The notes under the pieces: model-generated
What the model saw: the letters and a program-made list of their open reading frames with translations, nothing else
What the model was told of the DNA's origin: nothing
Databases searched by the model: none
In this document: positions 45,480-55,220 of the stretch, in pieces
Position numbering within the stretch: the first letter of the stretch is position 1
Layout: the number at the start of each line of letters is the position of its first letter
NCBI RefSeq assembly: GCF_018294505.1
Contig: NC_057804.1
Location: forward strand, 246,993,099-247,057,098
DNA: 64,000 nucleotides
Direction: 5' to 3'
Source of the DNA: Triticum aestivum
Taxonomy: Eukaryota; Streptophyta; Magnoliopsida; Poales; Poaceae
Made by a program: the position numbers and the translations under genes

Positions 45480-45665
45480 TACTTCTGCACCATTATGCAC
45501 AACCCGAACATTTTAGTTTTAAAGTTCGAAAATTTTGATGTTTGCCTTTTATTAAATTTTGAATTTGAATTGGTTTTTGAACTAACGCGGGATTATCAAC
45601 AATAACTGCGGTGACGTGGCAACATTAACGGGGGATTTCTGTAGCTTGATTACCCGGGTGTCACA
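45480..45665 (-). repeat. Element E partial LTR3
   Basis: 186 bp matching 36028-36213 and 44189-44374, the U3 end of the LTR. It ends ...GTGTCACA next to the tgggc TSD. It is the remnant of the outer LTR after a deletion that removed the rest of it and most of internal domain B. Confidence 0.85.
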
Positions 45666-47302
45666 TGGGCCCCGCCCGTCAGGTTCAAACCTGGCGCGCG
45701 CGCGCCGCTTGGCTCGCCTGGGCCGAATTGCCTCTTGGCCTGTGCACTGCAGCTGTTCTGGCCCAGTTGCACAGTGGCCTTTTTCCTTTTCTTTTTCTAT
45801 CACTTTTCCAAAAATTCCACATGATAAAATATTTGCCCAAATAAATTAATTCTCCCATATTTTTCTAAAAATCCAACCTATTTAATGGTATAACTTTCAC
45901 TCATGTCCAAACAACTTTTATGTATTGTTCATATTCAAATTCAAATTTGAATATATTTAAACCCCTCTGAAAATCTGTTTCTCCTATTCTGCCACTCCAA
46001 ATCCAAAATTAGAAATTTTTCCCCTTCTTAGTTTTCACCCTAGTATTTAACAAAAATGAGTTGACATTTTTCTGAGCACTTTGGTTTTTCTGTTTTATTA
46101 TTGCCTTATTTTTCTCGTTGTTATTTTGCGACGATAGATTGCGTTGCTGACGAAGGAGTTGGACCAGAAGACTTTGAAGACCCAGAAGACTTTGTTGAGC
46201 TAGGCAAGCAGCCCTTTGACCATGTTTGAGAAACCCTTTTTATGCATATAGCACTTTTATTACTTGCATCGGAGTCATGATGATGAGGTGACCACTTCGG
46301 GTGGTTTGCCTCCATTATTGTTACTTCCTCGTTGATACTTGCATTGTGCATGACCCTACCTTCTTATGAGGGTTATGCCGGTGGGAGTAGTTAGGATGCT
46401 AAAATAGTTGCTACGCAAAAGGGGACGGGAATATGCACGGTAATGGAGACAAAGTATTTTCAAAAGACTTTTCGAAAACCCCGTCGGGTGCCACTTATGC
46501 CCGAGGAAGATGATGAGTTGGGTAACCACTTGGTGATGAAGTGGTGTACCAAGGCAAGTGTGTGTGTTGTTTTCAAATCGGATTGGTTTAAGTTGCGACT
46601 GTTATTCCAACCTTACATGTGCAACCACTCTACCCTTATATGGGAAAGGGCATTATTGATTACCTAGGCCGATACTAGCTTGGAGCCTGCATTACTAGTG
46701 ACGGGGAGAGTTGGTGCTCTCTCTCGGGACGGGGTCGTGCCAGGTAGGGCGGCCATGACTGTTTCTACAGGGCATCGAATACACCGTTGCGTCCCCTCTC
46801 GGATGTTACGATCTCGAGTGAGTCTCGTATGATGTACATCATGAGGATACGGAACAACGAGTGGACTCCTTGTTAGTGTCGTCTAGGGAAAGATAGTGAT
46901 CGGGTGCTTACCCCGGGTACTTGAGGTACCGCGGGTCGTGGATGACACGGAAGTTTCTCGGATCTTGTGGGTAAAGTGTGCAACCTCTGCAGAGTGTCAA
47001 ACTATTCGAATAGTCGTGTCCACGGTCAAGGACAATTGGGTAACCGCTCTTGGGCTACGTCCACTTGTTTACAAACCAGTGTGTGTGTTTGGATAAATGG
47101 GGAAAAAACTACTTGTGGTCAAGTCAAAGGACTTGACATGATCGAGTTGGGTTGATGCCCACTCCCTTTATGTTGATATCTATAACCAGTCCTTGTGGTT
47201 ACTTGAATTCATATGATACATGATTTACCAATTGTTGAACATGTTATAGTACAATAAAATTAGTTTTCTGCAAAAATTTACCTATGTCATGCATTGTTGT
47301 AT
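45666..47302 (+). repeat. 3' LTR of element D, segment 3
   Basis: Starts with the second tgggc TSD copy of E. From 46123 on it matches the left LTR (19901 onward) to 47302, where a CACTA terminus begins. The first about 450 bp have no counterpart in the window because the left LTR is truncated there. Confidence 0.8.
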
Positions 47303-47600
47303 CACTACAAGAAATATGTCAACTTGTGACCACCACTATTGGCCACTGAATGGTCATAGTTTTTTATTTGCGACCTTTTTGCGACCAAAACCAAAAGGTC
47401 AAAAGCTGGCCGTCGTAAACTGACATTTTTTACCTTTTCTGTGAGAAAGCCGTAGACATTTACGACCAAAATAAGCCTATTGTCTTATTTTGGTCACTAG
47501 TTGTCTGCCCAGGCCACGTCGGATCCAACGTGGCAATCTCACGTGACAAAACTACGACCAATTGAAAAGGTCGTTACTTAGATTCAGCCCGGTCCATTTC
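47303..47600 (+). repeat. CACTA terminal inverted repeat and subterminal motifs
   Basis: The terminus CACTACAAGAAAT is followed by short motifs in both orientations: GCGACC (47369), GCGACCAAAA (47382), AAAAGGTC (47392), ACGACCAAAA (47461), ACGACCAATT and AAAGGTCG (about 47548-47570). Such subterminal repeats bind transposase in known CACTA elements. Confidence 0.7.
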
Positions 47601-47904
47601 GATGCTTTAGATGGGCCGAGCCCATTAATTCAGCCTTTTTATATTATTATTTTTCTGTCAATTCTTGTGGGCTACATGGGCCAAGCCCACATTTTAGCCT
47701 TTTTATTTCTGGCCCATGGCCTCTTATAATGCATTTCTTATTAGTTTTCGTCCTGTTTGGGCCATGGCCTTTGCACCCCATACCACATTTGTACCGCATT
47801 TATTTCTGGGTCATGGCCTATTCAGGCCCGGTACTATCATGGCAATTGAGTAATTTTCACAATCTGGCATTAAAGCAATATGTACACAGAGAATACAATA
47901 TTTC

Positions 47905-48065
47905 ATTACACAGGAATTGTTCAACACATAGGAGCACATCTGGTACTGTCCTAACAATGTCTACATAATTTGCCTTATCTCACTACTACATAACATTGTT
48001 GAACACGTAGGAGCACATCTGGTACTGGCCTAACAATGTCTTCATTGCTCGAACTTGCCTTCCTA
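47905..48065. repeat. Imperfect tandem duplication of about 80 bp
   Basis: Two copies share ggagcacatctggtactg followed by cctaacaatgtct and a trailing tgcctt block (47930-47970 and 48010-48062), with point differences. Confidence 0.7.
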
Positions 48066-49146
48066 CAAGAACAGAACATTACATGAATAGATCAATCGAG
48101 AAGGAAACAGTAAAACAGGCTGAAAGCATCACACATACAAATAATAACAGCATACATTAATGTATAAAATAATAAAAAATATCTATAACCAAGGCTATTT
48201 CTAGCCAACCCGTGTGCATGAATCATAATAGATCAAGCAAAAGACGTATAATCATCAGCAAACAGCAAATATTAGTGAAAGGGGACAATTTCTAGTACTC
48301 ATCATTTTTGCAAAGTGAGCAAGAACGATGATATTTTCCTACACATACTTTCTGATTTTTCCTTAGTCCTATAGTGATCTGCTCACTCCAATTCTATCTA
48401 CTCAACCCATTCACATGCAACATGGATAATCAACTAGCCTCATCATTTGAAGAATCTAGTCAAATAAGGAATTAGAATGCAACATGGATAACTATGCCCT
48501 ATGAAACAGTTCACGTATCAAGAACCATCAAAGTAAATAAGGAACTGGTATAGAACACCAACTCGATCACCTTCACAACAATGAAATCATGGATAATTCT
48601 TATATTTAATTGAAGTTCTCTAAGCTTCTTCCCCCATTGAAAGCAGTCCACAAAATAATTGAGAAGAAGGTCAGTGCCAAAATTCAAACCATATAATTTC
48701 TTGCTAATCTCATATACTGTTAAAGATGTATTTTGTTGTAAGATTTTAGCGCTAGTACACAAGACATAAAAAGGTACCAAAAATCCTTAGTGATCTGAAG
48801 CAGCAAACAAAATTTAAACACAGGCAATGCATGCCATAGTAATAGCAGCACAAACAGAGAAATGCAAAAGGCACCTCATACTAGTATGGTGATCTTCGTC
48901 GCAAATTTTAAGCTCTGTTTCATGTAGATAATTTATTTGGTTTCAGTAAACAACAGGATGTAGTATATATGAAGGGTTATTGGTTGCATAACACCTGAAC
49001 TAATCCTCCATCTAGGGGGGATTGCAACAGGTTCCTATAGTACACTAGATAGGCCAACATTTTAGACTACTAGTACCTAGAAATCATATGCAACTCTGTT
49101 TTTTTCTCTAGCCCAGCTAGAAGATCATAAGAGAAATAGTAAGTAT
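48066..49146. other. CACTA interior, AT-rich, unassigned
   Basis: No conserved ORF or RNA gene is seen. It lies downstream of the chimeric gene's stop codon and could hold its 3' UTR or simply transposon filler. Confidence 0.4.
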
Positions 49147-49245
49147 CTAGTGCGTCGTGGTGCCTTCATCTGGAGTCACAGGTCGAGTTGTGGGCTGCTG
49201 CTTTGCTTCTCCATATAGCACACCAGGTTCTCCTAAGATAGCAAA
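49147..49245 (-). pseudogene. Exon-like segment 3 of the chimeric gene (terminal exon, unknown origin)
   Basis: The minus strand shows a pyrimidine-rich 3' splice site (TTTTCAG) at 49246-49252, then 32 codons, FAILGEPGVLYGEAKQQPTT and onward, ending in TAG (49147-49149). The reading phase fits exactly with the MADS exon at 50115-50196. I do not recognise the peptide. It does not match the K-box exon that should follow in an AGAMOUS gene. Confidence 0.5.
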
Positions 49246-50114
49246 CTGAAAACACAAAACATGATTAGGGAGTTGGTACAAAAAGGAATTCATGCATGAA
49301 TGGCATGTACAACTAAAAAAATCAGGCATCACATATTATTAGAATTGCATATTAGATGGCTGCAAGGCAAGTGTTTCTTCATAAAAATTACTAGAAATAC
49401 GTAGCCCCTAACTATGCTGTAAGGATGGTTCTTTTAAAAAAAGAATCTATAAGGAGCTTGACTGGAGCGGCTGACTCTAATTGTTATGATTTGTTGCTTC
49501 TGAATCACCACAGTGCTCAAAAGGGAATCATAATAGTAGATGATAGTTCAACTTCTGGTTATGATGTTTCTTGTCCATTTAGTTAACTTGCACAAATAAA
49601 TTCGAACATGTTGCTGGATGGCTTGCAGCTTATAAAAAAAGCACTTGAAGCAACAATTAAATCACCGTATATAATTGAAGGGCTTGCCATATACTTACTG
49701 CCTAGCTTCAAGCAACGAATCACTCAAAACATACGAGTACTTACTTAATATAAGGAAATAAGATTGCCAGGAATGATTGATGACACGCATCCGCCTGAAA
49801 TATGGTTGTCTGGTATGGTGTTTCTATGACAGATTCAGATATTCTTGTACTAGGTAGTAACTCCTTGGTTTTTCAGGCAAACAAAAAATAGTAATACATC
49901 CGCAAAAAACAGGGAAGGGCGCCCCAGCCAGTAGCAAAGGGATTTGAGGTTCACGTTCAGGAGCAAAGTCTAGCAATCTACTATAAGTAGTACTAGTACT
50001 CCATATGTAGTAACTGAGCAGAAAAGGCCTAGTAGAAGGTGTTGACTTTACAGATCACATCTTAGGTGTCAATTCAAGCAATTGTTGTAGAGTGAAAGAA
50101 TGACATGATGTTAC
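49246..50114 (-). other. Putative intron between the MADS exon and segment 3
   Basis: AT-rich 869 bp with GT (gtaacatc) at its start and TTTTCAG at its end on the minus strand. No further exon homology is recognised inside. Confidence 0.4.
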
Positions 50115-50196
50115 CTGGGCATTGACTTCTGCAACCGTGCCAGAGTTGGATGTGTCACTGCTGGCCTTTTTGTACCTATCAATGGTGGCTTTCACA
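50115..50196 (-). pseudogene. Captured 82 bp exon of an AGAMOUS-clade MADS-box gene
   Basis: Flanked by CAG on the acceptor side and GTAAC on the donor side. It encodes VKATIDRYKKASSDTSNSG and TVAEVNAQ, the start of the intervening region of class C/D MADS proteins (AGAMOUS, rice OsMADS3/OsMADS58 type). Its 82 bp length and phase (third codon base first) are those known for this exon in AGAMOUS genes. Neither the MADS-domain exon upstream nor the K-box exons downstream are present, so this is a lone captured exon, not a floral gene locus. The reading frame is undamaged. Confidence 0.8.
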
Positions 50197-50375
50197 CTGC
50201 AAGTACTCGTTCAATGTCTAATTAGTACACATATATCTACACTCTGGAGAAAATTATACTAGAAATTAAGCAGAAGTATAATCACATGTATGCAAGGCAA
50301 CTATATTGCATCACATGTTTCATCATATCAATACTGCCATACTAGTAGGTTCCAGTGTAGTACTTGTTGTCTTAC
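50197..50375 (-). other. Putative intron upstream of the MADS exon
   Basis: 179 bp starting GTAAG and ending TTGCAG on the minus strand. It is much shorter than the kilobase-scale second intron of real AGAMOUS genes, which argues that the junction is chimeric. Confidence 0.45.
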
Positions 50376-50417
50376 CAGATCTGCCGGATGGCAGCTTCTC
50401 CAACGCCCCATTCCGGC
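50376..50417 (-). pseudogene. Exon-like segment 1 of the chimeric gene (42 bp)
   Basis: Canonical borders, TTTGCAG before and GTAAG after. In the phase required by the MADS exon it reads PEWGVGEAAIRQI with a split Cys codon at the junction. The source gene is not recognised. The open phase-compatible splice could be chance over 42 bp. Confidence 0.35.
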
Positions 50418-50924
50418 CTGCAAAGAAACCAAGATAATTTGGTGTCACATTTGTCTGCACAGCACCAACACAAACTGATGTATGCACTACTGTACACAAG
50501 TGAAAAATACTTCTCTATAACGCTGGATAACAACAGATGGTGCGGTTCTGAATCTAGCCACTCTGCGTCTCTGCAGAGATTGCTTTTTATGAGACACAGC
50601 TAGCTGCTGGTGCTTGATATAAACAACTGAATATGCCTAGGTGTTAACTGAAATATGGCGCGCTCTGAACCTAAGCTAACTCTGCTTCTTTGCGAACATG
50701 TGGACCTTCATCCAGAAAAGGAAATCCCCTTTACATAGCATACCACATTTACCACTAACTAACCAAGCTAATTAAGCTAGCCACGGTCGTCTAGACACAG
50801 ACACACATGAAGGAATACTAACCAATACTAACATACCACATTTTTTGTTTTGTACGGTGTAAAATGCTTCAGAGTTCAAACCGATGAAGGTACTGGTACA
50901 TCTTGCAAATCCATGCACCTGATA
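50418..50924 (-). other. CACTA interior up to element F
   Basis: No recognisable exon. It ends with the left TSD copy tgata (50920-50924) of element F; the sequence resumes at 62941. Confidence 0.45.
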
Positions 50925-51457
50925 TGTAACGCCCCAGATGTAACTTTCCCTATTTGTACTCCAACTCTTGCCGTTTCCGGCGTTAAGTTATATTTATTTC
51001 CTCGGGTTCGGGTTTTGTCTCCGTGTGTTTTTTTTGTTTTCATGCATCTCATATCATGTCATCATGTGCATTGCAGTTGCATACGTGTTCATCTCATACG
51101 TTCGAGCATTTTCCCCGTTGTCCGTTTTGCATTCCGGCGCTTCGTTCTCCTCCGGTGGTCATTTCTACCTTCCTCTTGTGTGTGGGGGTTAAACATTTCC
51201 AGATTGGACCGAGACTTGTCATGCGGCCTTGGTTTACTACCGGTAGACCGCCCGTCAAGTTTCGTATCATTTGGACTTCGTTTGATGCTCCAACGGTTAA
51301 CCGAGGGACCGAAAAGGCCTCGTGTGTGTTGCAGCCTAACACCCCTCCAATTTGGCCCAAAAACCCACCAAACTCTGCTCCATCGTCTCGGTCGTTCGAT
51401 CACGATCGCGTGGCCGAAAACCACACCTCATTTGGACTCTCCTAGCTCCACTTATGC

Positions 51458-51469
51458 CTATTTATACCC
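51458..51469 (+). promoter_or_regulatory. TATA box of the element F 5' LTR
   Basis: CTATTTATACCC, about 535 bp into the LTR, followed by a leader with aaaccctaaaaaaaag. The same box is at 59186-59197 in the 3' LTR. Confidence 0.6.
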
Positions 51470-53770
51470 ACCTCCATTTCGGATCTCGTCTTCCTCCTCC
51501 AAACCCTAAAAAAAAGAAACAGATCCATCTTCCCCCGCGCCGGGCCGGACGTGTCCGCCCGCGCCGGACGTTGTCCGCCCCGCCGCCGCACCCACTCACG
51601 CGCCGCCACGTGGGCCGCGCCCACATCGCCGCCGCTGGGCCCGCCAGGCCCACGGGGAGCCCCCGCGAGCCCATCTCGCATCGCCGCCGCCGCCTGTCTT
51701 CCTCCCTCTCCGGCGCCGTCCGCGGCCACCTTCGCCGGCCGGCGGCCGCCGCACCTTGCCGGCGCGCGAGCCGCGCCCCGCCGCCCTTCGCGTCGGGCGC
51801 CCGCGGCCACGGCGACCCCGGCCGCGCCGCCCCTCGCCGTCTCGTCGCCGGCCACCGCCTCCTCCACGCCCGGCCCCCTCTCCGGCGACCTCCCGGAGCC
51901 CGGCGTCCCTTTCCTCTCCGGCGAACAGTGAACTCCGGCGCCACCTCGGGATCCATGCCGCCAGATCCAGATCCAGTTTTGGATTCGGTTGACTTCTCTC
52001 CCCCTAACCCTAATTTTCGTGCCTACTTTGACTGCTCATAACTTTGCATCTGTGGCTCCGTTTTGGACATATAATATATTAAAATCTTCGCCTCGACGAG
52101 TACATCATTTCATTCCATTGCATCATTTGCATTTGAGTTCATCTTGATGCCCAAAATGCTGTTAGAAGGAGGCTTCGTGAGTTAAATTGCAGATCCGTTA
52201 GTTCATCATGCACTTTTGTCATTTTTGCTATGTTTAATTCGTGCATGATATGCCTGTGCCCCTTTGGGATGAATTGTTAAGCATTTTGTCTTCTTTCCAG
52301 AGGTGCCACCCATGCATTTTTAGGATGTGTGCGTTGTCTTGTGCAAGCTTGCGAAGAGAGGTACCTGAGATTGCTGATTTCAGGGACTTAGTGATTTTTC
52401 ACTAAGTCTGGGATATTTTAGTTCATGATGCTATATGTCCAGCTTGTTTCCTAGTGATCCATGCCTCTTTTGAGGATGATCACTAAGGGAGTTTTGATAT
52501 TTATGTTATGCTCTATCCATCCATGTCTTTGTTTGCATTTGTGGAGTGCTCTAGGTTGACTCAATCGAGCTCAACTTTTGCTTCGTTGTTAATCTAGGCA
52601 GATCGTCAACTTGTTTGCGATTTTGCCGATGCTACCGTTAGTGTTCCATGCATGCTATGCCTTTGTTCTTGCCATGTGTAGCTAGCATATTATGCCTTCT
52701 TGCTGGCTATATGCTTGCCTTGCCATGACTTGCACCATGGTGAGTGCATCGAGCTCGTTTACATGCCTTCGCGAGTTAAATTTCTGCATGTCTCAGTTTT
52801 CACTAAGTCTGAAAACTGATTGTGTTTTAGCTATGTTCGTGTGCCCGTTTATATATTTTGTGAACCCTTTTGGCCCCAGGTCACTTTGGGTGTTTTGTTA
52901 AGCTTGTTGAGTAGCTCCATGCCATGTTCTTACTTGTCATGTTCAGGTCATCTATCATGTTGTTTTGCTGCTCCGAAGAGAGCATCGTGATCTGAAATTT
53001 CAGGCTAGTGTTAATTTCACTAAGTCTGGAATCTGTTTTGCATATTCATTTTTGCCATGCTTGTTTGAACCTCTTAATGGATGAATTTGCCTGTGGCTCA
53101 GTGCTAGTGTTTTGTTAACCATCTTGTGTACATCACTGCCATGTATTTTGTTTTCATGTTTGGTGGCTGTAGCATGTTCATTTCGTTGCATTTAGGAGCC
53201 TACTTGTTGTATATCGCAGATCGGTTCGTTTCGTAAAACTCGCCATTTCCAAACCGTAGCTCCGATTCCAATGATCTTTATATCGTTTTCAAGCGATTTC
53301 ATCCCCTCTATCCAGTGGCACACTTGGTTTTCCAAGTTGATGCCAGGTTCATGCATTTCCTGTCATATCTTGCATTTTGCATCCCGCATAGCATATCGTC
53401 ATTTCATCATATTGCTTGGTCTTGCCCGTGGTTGATTGTATCCTTGTTGCTTGTTTGTCTTGTTGGGTAGAGCCGGGAGACGAGTTCGCTACCGAGGAGC
53501 CCGTTGAGTTTGCTTGTGAGGATCCAGTCAACTCTGACAACTGTGCAGGCAAGATGATCATACCCTCGAAATCACTACTATCTTTGCTATGCTAGTTTGC
53601 TCGCTCTTTGCTATGCCAATGCTACGATGCCTACCATTTGCTTGTCAGCCTCCCAAATTGCCATGTCAAACCTCTAACCCACCATGTCCTAGCAAACCGT
53701 TGATTGGCTATGTTACCGCTTTGCTCAGCCCCTCTTATAGCGTTGTTAGTTGCAGGTGAAGATTGAAGTT

Positions 53771-53816
53771 TGTTCCTTGTTGGAACATGGAGATGTTGTT
53801 CCTTGTTGGAACATGT
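53771..53816 (+). repeat. Tandem repeat of a hairpin unit (GTTCCTTGTTGGAAC)
   Basis: Two copies of a unit with GTTCC, TTGTT, GGAAC arms, about 25 bp apart. The same pair is in the 3' LTR near 61501-61546. Confidence 0.8.
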
Positions 53817-55206
53817 TTACTTGTTGGGATATCACAATATATCTTACTTAATTAATGCATCTATATACTTGGTAAAGGGTGGAAGGCTCGGCCTTATGCC
53901 TGGTGTTTTGTTCCACTCTTGCCGCCCTAGTTTCCGTCATATCGGTGTTATGTTCCCGGATTTTGCGTTCCTTACGCGGTTGGGCTATAATGGGAACCCC
54001 TTGACAGTTCGCCTTAAGTAAAGCTTCTCCAGCAATGCCCAACATTGGTTTTACCATTTGCCACCTAGCCTTTTCTTTCCCTTGGGTTCTGCAGACTCAA
54101 GGGTCATCATTTTTTTAACCCCCCCCCGGGCCAGTGCTCCTCTGAGTGTTGGTCCGAACTAGAGCCCTGTGCAGCGCCCCCTCGGGGAAACTCGAGGTTT
54201 GGTTTTAGTTGTACGGATTGCTCATCTGAGTGTGCCCTGAGAAAGAGATATGTGCAGCTCCTATCGGGATTTGTCGGCACATTCGGGCGGTGTTGCTGGT
54301 TTAGTTTTACCCTGTCGAAATGTCTTGTTGTACCGGGATACCGAGTCTGATCGGAACGTCTCGGGTGGAGGTCTATTCCTTCGTTGACCGTGAGAGCTTG
54401 TGATGGGCTAAGTTGGGACACCCCTGCAGGGTATTGATCTTTCGAAAGCCGTGCCCGCGGTTATGGGCAGATGGGAATTTGTTAACGTCCGGTTGTAGAA
54501 AACCCGAAGTTGACCTTAATTAAAATACATCAACCGCGTGTGTAACCGTGATGGTCTCTTCTCGGCGGAGTCCGGGAAGTGAACACGGTGTTGGAGTTAT
54601 GCTTGACGTAGGTTGCTATAGGATCACTTCTTGATCATACTTTTATCGACCGTGCTTTGCCCTCTCTTCTCGCTCTCTTTTGCGATTGTAGCCACCATAT
54701 ATGCTAGTCGCTTGCTGCAGCTCCACCTCATTACTCCATCCTTCCTATAAGCTTAAATAGTCTCGATCTCGCGGGTGCGAGATTGCTGAGTCCCCGTGGC
54801 TCACAGATACTTCCAAAACCAGTTTGCAGGTGCCTATGTTACCGTGCAGATGACGCAACCAAGCTCAAGGAGGAGCTCGATGAAGATCTTGCCCTTTGTG
54901 TTATTCCGTTCTAGTTGATCAGTAGTGGAGCCCAGTTGGGGTCGATCGGGGACCTTTGTCGCATTTGGGGTTCTTCTTTTATTTTGGTTCCGTAGTCGGA
55001 CCTTGATTGTATCTGGATGATGTAATGCTTTATTCATGTAATTGTGTGAAGTGGCGATTGTAAGCCAACTATGTATCTCTTTCCCTTATGTATTACATGG
55101 GTTGTGTGAAGATTACCTCACTTGCGACATTGCTTTCAATGCGGTTATGCCTCTAAGTCGTGCTTCGACACGTGGGAGATATAGCCGCATCGAGGGCGTT
55201 ACAAGT

Positions 55207-55220
55207 TGGTAATCAGAGCC
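55207..55220 (+). other. Primer-binding site of element F
   Basis: TGGTAATCAGAGCC, the Met-tRNA complement with one extra A, 3 bp after the LTR end. Confidence 0.8.

Larger units (their letters stand above)
32235..45665 (-). mobile_element. Element E: LARD-like non-autonomous retrotransposon with a third, partial LTR
   Basis: Plus-coordinate order: LTR1 (32235-36213), internal A (36214-40402), LTR2 (40403-44374), partial internal B (44375-45479), partial LTR3 (45480-45665). A perfect 5 bp TSD, tgggc, flanks the whole (32230-32234 and 45666-45670), so the unit behaves as one insertion in the right LTR of D. The primer-binding site and polypurine tract show minus-strand orientation. LTRs of 4 kb around an internal domain without coding capacity match large retrotransposon derivatives (LARDs) of wheat-tribe grasses. 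The two full LTRs are near-identical, so the element is young. Confidence 0.85.
19901..47302 (+). mobile_element. Element D: chromodomain-type gypsy with about 4.5 kb LTRs, split by nested insertions
   Basis: The left LTR is 5'-truncated (19901-21489) and is followed by a Met-type primer-binding site. The internal domain (21490-24676) is mostly deleted. The right LTR starts at 24677 and resumes after elements G (26331-31441) and E (32235-45665). It is interrupted once more by a CACTA element at 47303, so its end is outside the window. The left LTR (19901 to about 21083) and right LTR (46123-47302) are alignable direct copies. Adding the pieces gives an LTR of about 4.5 kb. Confidence 0.8.
50925..55203 (+). 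repeat. 5' LTR of element F
   Basis: TGTAACGCCCCAGATG to ...GCATCGAGGGCGTTACA. A TATA box lies near 51458. It is followed by a GC-rich block (51530-51950), a pyrimidine- and TG-rich region with several ATG-rich low-complexity stretches, and a poly-C run at 54119-54126. The ORFs at 50850-51509 and 51352-52041 lie in the U3/GC block and show no domain. Confidence 0.92.

Noticed and set aside
48511..48780. 89-codon minus-strand ORF in the CACTA interior
   Set aside because: AT-rich, no recognisable domain and no splice context; more likely intronic or filler sequence.
50115..50196. A functional AGAMOUS-type floral gene locus
   Set aside because: Only one exon is present; the flanking exon-like segments are not MADS-domain or K-box sequence, and the surrounding DNA is a CACTA element.
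51352..52041. Pro/Arg-rich protein genes in the LTRs of element F (and 59080-59719)
   Set aside because: Overlapping ORFs in several frames of a GC-rich LTR block; no domain, no codon pattern.
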